Assembly (NCBI GenBank): GCA_014649555.1 | Contig: BMTG01000005.1 | Location: forward strand, 1-64,000 | DNA: 64,000 bases | Direction of reading: 5' to 3' | From: Streptomyces globisporus | GTDB taxonomy: Bacteria; Actinomycetota; Actinomycetes; Streptomycetales; Streptomycetaceae | Program-made: the position numbers and the translations under genes | Notes under the pieces: model-generated | What the model saw: the letters and a program-made list of their open reading frames with translations, nothing else | Told to the model about the DNA's origin: nothing | Databases searched by the model: none | Shown here: positions 16,558-24,278 of the stretch, in pieces | Layout: the number at the start of each line of letters is the position of its first letter | How positions within the stretch are numbered: the first letter of the stretch is position 1

Positions 16558-18102
16558 GTGTCCGACCCCTCCGTGCAGCAACAGCAGGCGCACCCGGCCG
16601 TTCCGGTCCTCCACGAGCAGCGGCTCGACGAGGTCCTGGGCGCCGCGCCGGAGCGTGGCCGGGCGCGTTACCGGCCGCACCGCGTCGGCATGGTGTGGCG
16701 CAGCAAGGTGTTCCGTGCCGGGGCCGTGATCGTGGCGCTCCTGCTGTGCGGTCTGGTGATCCTCGCGCTCGTCCGCGAACAGACCGGGCCCGAGGGGTTC
16801 CTGGTCGGCCTCGGCCTGGCGGTGCTGCCGGTGCCGCTGCTGATGGCCGCCTTCCGCTGGCTGGACCGGGTCGAGCCGGGGCCCTGGCGGAATCTGATCT
16901 TCTCCTTCGCCTGGGGCGCGTGCGCCGCCGCGCTCGTCGCGATCATCGCCAACTCCTTCGCGACGCGCTGGATAGCCACCGCGACGGCCGACACGGCGAG
17001 CGCCGACACCCTGGGGGCGACGGTGATCGCCCCCGTCGTCGAGGAGAGCGCGAAGGCGGCGGCCGTGCTGCTGATCTTCCTGTTCCGCAGACGGGAGTTC
17101 AGCGGGGTGGTGGACGGCATCGTCGTCGCCGGCTTCACCGCGACGGGCTTCGCGTTCACCGAGAACATCCTCTATCTGGGCAACGCCTTCGGCGAGGACC
17201 AGCAGCTCGGCAGCTCCGGGTTCGCCTCGGTGACGGCGGGGACGTTCTTCGTGCGGATCGTCATGTCCCCCTTCGCGCACCCCCTGTTCACCGTCCTCAC
17301 CGGTCTCGGCTTCGGCTTCGCGGCCGTCAGCGCCCGCCGCCACCGGGTCCGCCGGATCGCCCTGCCGGTGCTGGGTCTCCTGCTGGCGATGGGGCTGCAC
17401 GCCCTGTGGAACGGCTCGTCGGCCTTCGGCCCGTACGGCTTCTACGCGGTGTACGGGATCGTCATGGTCCCGGCGTTCGGCCTGGTGACCTGGCTGGCGA
17501 TCTGGTCGCGTCAGCGGGAACTGCGTACGCTCGCCGCCGAGCTGCCCGCGTATGCGGCGGCCGGCTGGCTCACCCCCGCCGAGCCGTCGGCGCTCTCCTC
17601 CATGCGGGCCCGGGGCATGGCCCGCGACCTGGCCCGCCACTGGCAGCAGGACCGGACCCGGGGCCGGGCGGCGGCCCGCGCGGTCGCGGAGTACGAGTCG
17701 TTCGCGACGTCGCTCGCGGGGCTGCGCCGCCGGGCCCGCCACGGCGCGGCGGGCCCGGACTTCGGCGCCCGGGAACGGGAGTTGCTGCACCATCTGTGGC
17801 AGCGCCGGGAGATCGCGGCCCCGGCCCTGACCCACGCGGCCCGCCTCACGTCCCACCGGGGTCCGCACCACGGCCGCCACGCCCACGCCGGCCGCCACGC
17901 GCCGATGCCGTACGGGCCCGGCCCGGGGCAGGGCTACGGCCCCGCACAGGGCTATGGCTCCGCGCCCGTGCCGGCCCCCGGAAACGGCCCCGGATACGGT
18001 CCGGCGTACGGACAGCAGCCGTACCCGTACGGACAGCCCCAGGCGCAGCCGTACGGATACGGATACGGCGACCCCGGCTCCGTCAGGCCGACGCCTCGGT
18101 GA
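16558..18102 (+). CDS. prsW: PrsW-family intramembrane metalloprotease
   Basis: A 514-aa protein with a 330-residue core of about eight membrane segments. The conserved acidic motif VVEESAKAAAV, the FAFTENILYL block and later helix histidines (PFAHPLFT, GLHALWNGSSA) are the PrsW/CPBP-type metal site elements. The C-terminal 150 residues are cytosolic-looking, ending in a tail rich in Tyr, Gly and Pro. In Bacillus PrsW cleaves the anti-sigma factor RsiW; the substrate here is unknown. The 3' end overlaps the convergent aldo/keto reductase by 20 bp. Confidence 0.85.
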   Translation: MSDPSVQQQQAHPAVPVLHEQRLDEVLGAAPERGRARYRPHRVGMVWRSKVFRAGAVIVALLLCGLVILALVREQTGPEGFLVGLGLAVLPVPLLMAAFRWLDRVEPGPWRNLIFSFAWGACAAALVAIIANSFATRWIATATADTASADTLGATVIAPVVEESAKAAAVLLIFLFRRREFSGVVDGIVVAGFTATGFAFTENILYLGNAFGEDQQLGSSGFASVTAGTFFVRIVMSPFAHPLFTVLTGLGFGFAAVSARRHRVRRIALPVLGLLLAMGLHALWNGSSAFGPYGFYAVYGIVMVPAFGLVTWLAIWSRQRELRTLAAELPAYAAAGWLTPAEPSALSSMRARGMARDLARHWQQDRTRGRAAARAVAEYESFATSLAGLRRRARHGAAGPDFGARERELLHHLWQRREIAAPALTHAARLTSHRGPHHGRHAHAGRHAPMPYGPGPGQGYGPAQGYGSAPVPAPGNGPGYGPAYGQQPYPYGQPQAQPYGYGYGDPGSVRPTPR

Positions 18103-19030
18103 GCAGCGCGAGTTCCCGGTCCGTCAGCCGCAGTTCGGCTACCGCGACGAGGGCGGGGAGCTGTTCGACCGTCCGGGCGGAGGCGATCGGGGCGGCGACG
18201 GTCGGCTGTGCGGCGAGCCAGGCGAGGGCCACCGTCGCGAGCTCGGCGTTCCGCTCCCCGGCCACCTGGTCGAGGGCGGCCAGCACCTTGCGGCCCTGCT
18301 CCGACTCCAGGTGCCCGCCCGCCTTCGTGGAGCGCGCGCTCTCCACCGTCGTACCGGGGCGGTACTTGCCGGTGAGGAAGCCGGAGGCGAGCGCGTAGTA
18401 CGGGACGGCGGCGAGGCCAGCGGCGGCCGCGGTGTCCTGGAGGGCGCCTTCGTAGGTGGAGCGGGAGACCAGGTTGTAGTGCGGCTGGAGCGCGACGTAC
18501 CGGGCGAGGCCCTCGCGCTCGGAGAAGGCGAGGGAGGCCGCGAGGCGCTCGGGGCTGATGTTGGAGGCGGCGATGTGGCGCACCTTGCCGTCCTTCACCA
18601 GCTGGTCGAGGGCGGTGATGATCTCCTCGACCGGGACGTTCTCGTCGTCGAAGTGCGTGTAGTAGAGGTCGATGTGGTCGGTGCCGAGCCGGCGCAGCGA
18701 TGCCTCGGCCGCGCCCTTGATGGTGGCGGCGGAAAGGCCCCGGAAGTCGGGGTGGGCGCCGGCCTTGGTGGCGACGACGATGTCGGACCGGTTGGAGCGG
18801 GAGGCGAGCCACTTGCCGATGACGGTCTCGGACTCACCGCCGTGGTTGCCCTCGACCCAGGCGGAGTACGCGTCGGCGGTGTCGATGAAGTTGCCGCCGG
18901 CCGCGACGTACGCGTCCAGGACGGCGAAGGACTGTTCCTCGTCCGCCGTCCAGCCGAAGACGTTGCCGCCGAGAGCGAGGGGGAAGACCTGGAGGCCGGA
19001 GGTGCCGAGGGGGGTGCGCGCGGAAGTCAT
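18083..19030 (-). CDS. Aldo/keto reductase
   Basis: About 315 aa from ATG at 19030 (MTSARTPLGTSGLQV). The catalytic tetrad of the AKR barrel is visible: Asp and Tyr in FIDTADAYSAW, Lys in VVATKAG, His in DLYYTHFDDEN. It reduces aldehydes or ketones with NADPH; the substrate is unknown. The frame extends 29 codons upstream, but homologues usually start near this Met. Confidence 0.9.
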   Translation of the reverse strand: MTSARTPLGTSGLQVFPLALGGNVFGWTADEEQSFAVLDAYVAAGGNFIDTADAYSAWVEGNHGGESETVIGKWLASRSNRSDIVVATKAGAHPDFRGLSAATIKGAAEASLRRLGTDHIDLYYTHFDDENVPVEEIITALDQLVKDGKVRHIAASNISPERLAASLAFSEREGLARYVALQPHYNLVSRSTYEGALQDTAAAAGLAAVPYYALASGFLTGKYRPGTTVESARSTKAGGHLESEQGRKVLAALDQVAGERNAELATVALAWLAAQPTVAAPIASARTVEQLPALVAVAELRLTDRELALLTEASA

Positions 19031-19133
19031 GTGAGGGTTCAACGGGCCGGTCGGGGGGCGGTATTCCGCCGCGTACTCCATCCGGTCCTGTCGCCTCGTC
19101 CTCCGCTCCTCTCCCACCCCTCCCCCGGACAGA

Positions 19134-19175
19134 CCGGCAGCCCTGACGTCGGGGGGTGTGCGTCAGGGCTGCCGG
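19134..19175. terminator. Terminator of the M23 peptidase gene
   Basis: A 15-bp perfect stem (CCGGCAGCCCTGACG / CGTCAGGGCTGCCGG) with a 12-nt loop, 65 bp beyond the peptidase stop codon on the minus strand. Confidence 0.7.
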
Positions 19176-19239
19176 GGTTTCGGGGCGGGCCGCCGGAGAA
19201 GGGCGGCCCGGGGCCGGCGGCGCGCGCCGGCCCGGGGGC

Positions 19240-20271
19240 TCAGACCGAGAGGCCCTTGCTGTTCAGCCAGGCCATCGGGTCCATCGCGGAGCCGCCCGCG
19301 GTGCGGACCTCCAGGTGGAGGTGGACGCCGGTCACGTTGCCGGTGGCGCCCATGCGGCCGATGGTCTCGCCGGTGGTGACCTTCTGGCCGACCGAGACGT
19401 CGATCGAGGACTGGTGGGCGTACCAGATCTCCGTGCCGTCATCGAGCTGGAGCACCGTGCGGTAGCCGTACGAACCGGACCAGCCGGCCGACGTGATCGT
19501 GCCGCTGTGCACGGCCTTGAGCGGCGAACCGGCCGCCCCGGCGAAGTCGAGGCCGGTGTGCTGGCCGGAGGACCACATCGCGCCGGACTGACCGTAGGTC
19601 GAGCTGATCGTGTACGAGGAGGCCGGCAGGGAGAAGCTCGCGGCGAGCTTGGCGAGACGCTCCTCCTCCGCCTTCTTCTTCGCCGCTTCCTCTGCCGCCT
19701 TCTTCTTCGCGGCGGCGTCGGCCTCGGCCTCGTCCTGCTGCTTCTTGGCCTCTTCCGCCGCCTTCTCGGCCGCTGCCTTCTCGGCTGCCGCCTTGGCCTC
19801 GGCGTCGGCGCTGGCCTGCTGCTGCTCGGCCTGCTGGAGGATCCGGGCGCGCAGTGCCTCGCCGGCGTCGGTGCCCTGCTCGGCCTCGGCGCTGGTGAGC
19901 CCGGCGGTGGTGAGCGGCGCGGCCGCGGCGACCGGTGCGGCCTCCGCGTCGTCGGACATGAAGGACCCGACGCCGGGAAGGGACTTGGCGTCGGGGAGGT
20001 TGTCCGCGATGGAATCGGGAAGAGAGATGGAGACGGGTGCCTTGTCCTGAGCGGTGGCCATGCCCCCCGCTCCGACGGCCGCTATGACGCCGACCCCGAG
20101 GACGGTGGAGCTACGGGCCAGACCACGCTGCTTGGCGACGCGGTGCCTGCCGCGCACGGGACGGATGGAGTCCTCGGTGGGATTCCACTCCCCCACGGAC
20201 CGCTCGGCGCCACCGTAGCTGTCGGTGCTGAAGGGTGACGGGGCCTCAGGGGCAGGCTTGTTGGACGCCAC
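19240..20271 (-). CDS. M23-family peptidoglycan metallopeptidase with coiled coil
   Basis: A 343-aa protein. It has a cytoplasmic N-terminal stretch, a single membrane segment at about residues 53-75 (STVLGVGVIAAVGAGGMA), a long Ala/Glu/Lys coiled coil (about 150-215), then a LytM domain at the C-terminus. Zn ligands are visible in QHTGLDFAG and GVHLHLEV. It probably cleaves stem-peptide cross-bridges during growth or germination. A c-di-AMP riboswitch lies in its leader, as for many Streptomyces wall hydrolases. Confidence 0.92.
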   Translation of the reverse strand: MASNKPAPEAPSPFSTDSYGGAERSVGEWNPTEDSIRPVRGRHRVAKQRGLARSSTVLGVGVIAAVGAGGMATAQDKAPVSISLPDSIADNLPDAKSLPGVGSFMSDDAEAAPVAAAAPLTTAGLTSAEAEQGTDAGEALRARILQQAEQQQASADAEAKAAAEKAAAEKAAEEAKKQQDEAEADAAAKKKAAEEAAKKKAEEERLAKLAASFSLPASSYTISSTYGQSGAMWSSGQHTGLDFAGAAGSPLKAVHSGTITSAGWSGSYGYRTVLQLDDGTEIWYAHQSSIDVSVGQKVTTGETIGRMGATGNVTGVHLHLEVRTAGGSAMDPMAWLNSKGLSV

Positions 20272-20296
20272 GTGGGCGCACTCCTTTCCTTCCTTC

Positions 20297-20432
20297 TCGC
20301 CTACCGGGTTAGCTGACGGGTTCGGAGCAGGAAGGTCTCCTACGGGCCCCTCCGCCTCTCACGAGACGCAGGCGTCCGATTCACCCCATGTAGTGGGTCC
20401 CCGGTTTCCTTGCGGAATTCGGCGCTCGCGCG
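20297..20432 (-). promoter_or_regulatory. c-di-AMP riboswitch (ydaO/yuaA type)
   Basis: On the minus strand the leader of the M23 gene shows the conserved blocks of the ydaO RNA in order: GGAAACCGGGGACCCA, GGGGTGAATCGG, then CCGAACCCGTCAGCTAACC followed by CGGTAGGCG. It ends about 25 nt before the ATG. In Streptomyces this class turns wall-hydrolase genes off when c-di-AMP binds. Boundaries are approximate. Confidence 0.85.
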
Positions 20433-20703
20433 CGGCGCCGTCCCTGACGACGGCTGTGACGACCGCGCTGCGTTATCGAACGTTAATAGACACCCGGGCC
20501 CGATTCCAAGCTGTTCCTGTTGATCATTAACGAACAGGAGCGGGAGGTACGGGGCACAAGCGGGCGGAATCGGGCGACTTGACCAGGGCTCAGCCACACG
20601 TCTTTTTCTGACGGTGTATCAAATGTTATGCGGAGCGGTGCGCTTCGATCACGCACCGTGCCATCGCTGCGAGTTCAGCGCGCCGGCAGACGTCCGCGTC
20701 ACC
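20433..20703. other. Promoter-containing spacer upstream of the riboswitch
   Basis: No gene seen. On the minus strand TTGGAA (about 20513) and TATTAA (about 20490) are 15 bp apart and could be the promoter feeding the riboswitch. The part near 20600-20640 is AT-rich for this genome. Confidence 0.4.
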
Positions 20704-21936
20704 TCAGCGGGCCGCGTCCTCGTCGCCCCGGCCCACGATCTTCACCGTCGTCCGGCGCACGGGCTGCCCCTCCGCCGGCCGGCCGACCGCGATCAGCGCC
20801 ATGTCGTCCGTGGCGCGCCCGCCTGTGTGCAGCCGTACGTCGTCGGTCAGCGCCGACAGCAGCTCCTCCGGCCCCGGGAAGATCCGGCCGCGCAGCCGGG
20901 CCGCCGGATCGTAGAAGACCCCGCTCGCGTCCCGGGCCTCGGACAGGCCGTCCGTGAAGGCGAGGAGCGTCGCCCCGGGCGGCATCACCCACTCGTCGGC
21001 GCGGTCCGGCCACACCCCGAGGTCCATCCCCAGCGGCAGGGCGGGCACCGAGGGCGCCAGCACCTCCAGGGCCCCGTCCGCGTGGAGCAGGATCGGCTCG
21101 GGGTGGCCGCGGTTGACCAGGCGGACCGTGGCCGCCCCGGGCGGGATCTCGCCCAGTACGGCGGTGATGAACCCCTCCATGGCGTCCAGCCCGTACTGCC
21201 GCGTCCCCTCCCGGGCCAGCGCCCGCTCCAGCCGCTGGGCCACGCCCTCCAGCGAACGCTCCTGTTCGGCGGCCTCCCGGAACGCGCCGATGATCACCGC
21301 CACCGCCCCGACGGCGTCCAGCCCCTTGCCGCGGACGTCGCCGACCACGACTCGCACGCCGTACGGGGTGTCCGCGACGGCGTACAGGTCGCCGCCCACG
21401 AACTCGTCCGCCTGCGCCGCCTCGTACCGTGCGGCCACCTGAAGTCCGCCGATCCGCTCGGCGGGCGTCGGCAGCACGGCCCGCATGGCGGTCTCCGCGA
21501 CGGCCCGGGCCGAGGCGAGCTGCTCATTGCCGCGCCGCACGACGCCGTTGATGACGAGGGCCAGGACCGAGCCCGTGAGCACGGTGATCATCTCGATGAC
21601 CGGGACGACCTGCGTGGACGTCCCGTCGGAGATCCGCATGACGATGACGGAGATGACCGCGGCGATTCCGGTACGCACGGTCCGGGACAGCGAGAAGAAC
21701 GGGGCGGCGATCAGCGGGGCCGCGACGAAGAGGGGGACGGCGGTGAAGTTGGGCGGGGCGAGCGAGTCGAACAGCAGTCCGCCGATGATCAGCAGGGCGG
21801 GCAGCATCCGGATGAACCGCCCGGTGCCCCGCCCGCCGCCGGATGCCAGCTCCCCCTCCCGGGAACCGAGCACCGCACGGCCCACGGCGTCCATGCTCCC
21901 CGCCGCTCCGCTGCGCCGTCCCTCGGCCATCCCCAC
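20704..21936 (-). CDS. Membrane-anchored SpoIIE-type PP2C phosphatase
   Basis: About 410 aa from GTG at 21936, with AGGAG 7 nt upstream; the open frame runs to 22380 but has no other supported start. Four hydrophobic segments lie in the first 140 residues (MLPALLIIGGLLFDSLAPP onwards). The SpoIIE phosphatase domain follows (about 185-385) with EFVGGDLYAV, VVGDVRGKGLDAV and LAFTDGLSEARD. There is no PAS or kinase domain, unlike the protein at 2656-4320. It probably dephosphorylates an anti-sigma antagonist in response to a membrane signal. Confidence 0.87.
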   Translation of the reverse strand: MGMAEGRRSGAAGSMDAVGRAVLGSREGELASGGGRGTGRFIRMLPALLIIGGLLFDSLAPPNFTAVPLFVAAPLIAAPFFSLSRTVRTGIAAVISVIVMRISDGTSTQVVPVIEMITVLTGSVLALVINGVVRRGNEQLASARAVAETAMRAVLPTPAERIGGLQVAARYEAAQADEFVGGDLYAVADTPYGVRVVVGDVRGKGLDAVGAVAVIIGAFREAAEQERSLEGVAQRLERALAREGTRQYGLDAMEGFITAVLGEIPPGAATVRLVNRGHPEPILLHADGALEVLAPSVPALPLGMDLGVWPDRADEWVMPPGATLLAFTDGLSEARDASGVFYDPAARLRGRIFPGPEELLSALTDDVRLHTGGRATDDMALIAVGRPAEGQPVRRTTVKIVGRGDEDAAR

Positions 21937-22070
21937 CTGTGTACTCCTGCCCGGTCCACCCACGGCTGCGGACGGTACCGCTCCCTGTCCAGGCTTCCCG
22001 GAGCCGCGCCGAGCGGCGACCGGGCATCGGCCGAATAGGGGGAATGCGGTGGCGGCCCGGCCGGCCGTGG

Positions 22071-22817
22071 TCAGTCGGAGAGCCGGTGCTGCGCGTAGAC
22101 CGTCAGTGCGTCCCGTACGAAGGCGGCGGTGCCGTCCCCGTAGCGATCGTAGTTCTTTCCGAAGCGCGGATCGGCGACATACATCTCCCCGAGCCCGATC
22201 ACGTACGAACGGCTGGGCTCCTTGGCCGAGGACAGCCAGGCGCAGTGCCGCCGCGCGAGCTCCTGCGCCTCGGGCCCGTCCGGGGCGAGCCCGGCCTCCC
22301 TGGCCCGGCCCCAGTCGCGCGCGATGGCCTCGTGCTCGTCCTGGAAGGCCTTCTTCTCCCCGTCCCCGAGCGAACGCCACCAGCGGTCGCCCTCCTCGTA
22401 CGCGTCCCGGCCCCAGCGCTCGGTGACCTCCTGCTCGTGGGCGGTGTGGTCGAAGCCGTCGAACACCTCAGCGGCCATGAGTTCCATCCCCTCCTGGGTC
22501 TTGTGGAGGGTGGTCCGCACCGAGGCGATCTGCCGTCCGATGCGCGCCTGCTCCTGTTCGAGCAGCCGCAGATGCGCCCGCAGCGCCACCGCCGTGTCCC
22601 GCTGCCCCTCCAGTACGTCCTTGATCGCGGGCAGCGAGAGCCCGAGCTCCCGCAGCAGCAGGATGCGCTGCAGCCGGACGAGGGCGTCCTGGTCGTAGTA
22701 GCGGTAGCCGTTGCTCCCGATCCGGCTCGGCGCGAGGAGACCGAGGTCCCCGTAGTGCCGGAGCGTGCGGCTCGTGGTGCCGGCCCGGCGGGCGATTTCC
22801 TGAATGGACCACTCCAT
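22071..22817 (-). CDS. MerR regulator with TipAS-like C-terminal domain
   Basis: A 248-aa protein. Residues 1-70 are the MerR winged helix (IQEIARRAGTTSRTLRHYGD, then NGYRYYDQDALVRLQRI), followed by the dimer helix to about 115. The C-terminal 130 residues align by eye with TipAS, the thiopeptide-binding domain of S. lividans TipAL (EVTERWG, GLGEMYVADPRF). The TipAL cysteine in CLGEMY that bonds thiostrepton is Gly here, so the ligand or binding mode probably differs. A MerR-type dyad lies just upstream. Confidence 0.88.
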   Translation of the reverse strand: MEWSIQEIARRAGTTSRTLRHYGDLGLLAPSRIGSNGYRYYDQDALVRLQRILLLRELGLSLPAIKDVLEGQRDTAVALRAHLRLLEQEQARIGRQIASVRTTLHKTQEGMELMAAEVFDGFDHTAHEQEVTERWGRDAYEEGDRWWRSLGDGEKKAFQDEHEAIARDWGRAREAGLAPDGPEAQELARRHCAWLSSAKEPSRSYVIGLGEMYVADPRFGKNYDRYGDGTAAFVRDALTVYAQHRLSD

Positions 22818-22833
22818 GCCGGAAACGCTAGAT

Positions 22834-22850
22834 CTTTACGTTGCGTCAAG
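22834..22850 (-). promoter_or_regulatory. MerR-type operator in the regulator's own promoter
   Basis: CTTTACG-ttg-CGTCAAG (plus strand) is a near-symmetric 17-bp dyad, 17 bp upstream of the MerR start codon. On the minus strand it fills the spacer between TTGACC and TCTAGC (17 bp), the usual placement for a MerR autoregulatory site. Confidence 0.6.
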
Positions 22851-22879
22851 GTCAACCCGGAACATGCCGGGGAACGACT

Positions 22880-22912
22880 CGGGCCCGGCACGCTGTCTGC
22901 GTGCCGGGCCCG
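22880..22912. terminator. Terminator downstream of tRNA-fMet
   Basis: A 14-bp perfect stem (CGGGCCCGGCACGC / GCGTGCCGGGCCCG) around a 5-nt loop, 10 bp beyond the 3' end of the tRNA on the minus strand. Confidence 0.7.
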
Positions 22913-22921
22913 GATCTTCAG

Positions 22922-22995
22922 TAGCGGGGACAGGATTTGAACCTGCGACCTCTGGGTTATGAGCCCAGCGAGCTACCGAGCTGCTCCACCCCGCG
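22922..22995 (-). tRNA. Initiator tRNA-fMet (CAU)
   Basis: 74 nt without encoded CCA. The anticodon loop is CTCATAA, between arms CTGGG and CCCAG, giving the three consecutive G:C pairs diagnostic of initiator tRNA. The first base pair is a C1-U72 mismatch, another initiator mark. T-arm: CAGGTTCAAATCCTG. Confidence 0.95.
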
Positions 22996-23092
22996 TCGAT
23001 GAACACAACTGTACGGCATTCCGGGAGTGCCGTTGACCAATAAGCGGGCCCCCTCCTCCGGTCCGCGTTCCCCCGCCCGGACGAGTACCTTG

Positions 23093-23109
23093 TTGCACAG
23101 AGTTTGCAA
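23093..23109 (+). promoter_or_regulatory. Inverted repeat in the tsaD promoter region
   Basis: TTGCA-cagagtt-TGCAA, a 5-bp dyad in an AT-rich island about 30 bp upstream of the tsaD start. It resembles the TTTGCAA-type sites bound by RamB-like regulators, a fragment of which survives downstream. The link is speculative. Confidence 0.35.
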
Positions 23110-23138
23110 TAACGATCACTGTGCGAGAAGAGGACCCC

Positions 23139-24215
23139 GTGCGGACTCCGGTGGTGCTGGGCATCGAGTCGTCGTGTGACGAGACGGGGGCGGGGATCGT
23201 CTCCGGCGGCCGTCTGCTCGCGCACGTCGTGGCGTCGAGCATGGACGAGCACGCCCGTTACGGCGGGGTGGTGCCGGAGATCGCCGCCCGGGCCCACCTC
23301 CAGGCGTTCACCCCCGTCGTCCAGAAGGCCCTGGCGCAGGCGGGGCTCGGGGTGCGGGACATCGACGCCGTCGCGGTGACCACAGGGCCCGGTCTGTCCG
23401 GGGCGCTTCAGGTCGGTCTGGCCGGCGCGAAGTCCCTGGCGTACGCGGCGGGGGTGCCGCTGTACGGGGTGCACCACCTGGCCGGGCACGTGGCCGCCGA
23501 CACCCTGGAGCACGGGCCGCTGCCCGACCCGTGCATGGTGCTCATCGTCTCCGGCGGCCACACCTCGCTGCTGCTCGTGCGCGACCTGGTGCGCGATCCG
23601 ATCCTGCACCTGGGCGACACCGTGGACGACGCCGCGGGCGAGTGCTTCGACAAGGTCGCCCGGGTCTTCGCGCTCCCGTACCCGGGCGGGCCGGCCATCG
23701 ACCGGGCCGCCCGCGAGGGAAATCCCTGTGCCGTCGCCTTCCCCCGGCCGCTGCTGGGGTCGAAGGACGACCCGTACGCGTTCTCCTTCTCCGGGCTGAA
23801 GACCGCCGCCGCCCGCTGGGCCGAGCAGCACCGGCTGCGCGGCGAGGACATCCCGCTGGCCGACGGGGCGGCTTCCCTCCAGGAGGCCGTCGCGGACGTC
23901 CTGACGCGCAAGGCGCTGGCCGCCTGCCGCCAGTACGACGTGCGCACCCTGGTCGTGGTCGGCGGGGTCGCGGCGAACTCCCGGGTCCGGGCCCTGGCCG
24001 AGGAGCGGTGCGCGGCGGCGGGCGTCGAGCTGCGGGTGCCGCCGCTGACCCTGTGCACCGACAACGGGGCGATGATCGCCGCCGTCGGCGACCTGTTGGT
24101 ACGAGCCGGCGCCGACCCGGCCCAGCTGAACGTGTCCTTCGACCCGTCGGCGCCGTTGGAGTACGCCGCGCTGCACCCGGTGGCCACGCCGGGACGGGCG
24201 GCGAGAGCCGCGTGA
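23139..24215 (+). CDS. tsaD: tRNA N6-adenosine threonylcarbamoyltransferase, probable paralogue
   Basis: About 358 aa from GTG at 23139 (AGAGGA just upstream; GTG at 23121 possible). All core motifs are intact: [10 protein letters not shown], metal-binding [39 protein letters not shown] and [10 protein letters not shown]. The family transfers threonylcarbamoyl to A37 of ANN-decoding tRNAs. By memory the housekeeping Streptomyces tsaD lies with tsaB/rimI near groES, whereas here it is followed 63 bp later by a full alanyl-tRNA synthetase. That points to a second, probably acquired copy. TsaB/E partners are not encoded nearby. Confidence 0.85.
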   Translation: MRTPVVLGIESSCDETGAGIVSGGRLLAHVVASSMDEHARYGGVVPEIAARAHLQAFTPVVQKALAQAGLGVRDIDAVAVTTGPGLSGALQVGLAGAKSLAYAAGVPLYGVHHLAGHVAADTLEHGPLPDPCMVLIVSGGHTSLLLVRDLVRDPILHLGDTVDDAAGECFDKVARVFALPYPGGPAIDRAAREGNPCAVAFPRPLLGSKDDPYAFSFSGLKTAAARWAEQHRLRGEDIPLADGAASLQEAVADVLTRKALAACRQYDVRTLVVVGGVAANSRVRALAEERCAAAGVELRVPPLTLCTDNGAMIAAVGDLLVRAGADPAQLNVSFDPSAPLEYAALHPVATPGRAARAA

Positions 24216-24278
24216 GCGGTGTGATGCCGCGCCCGGATTTCCCCTGGTGACCGACCGAAGGACTTAAGAGGACCGCTT

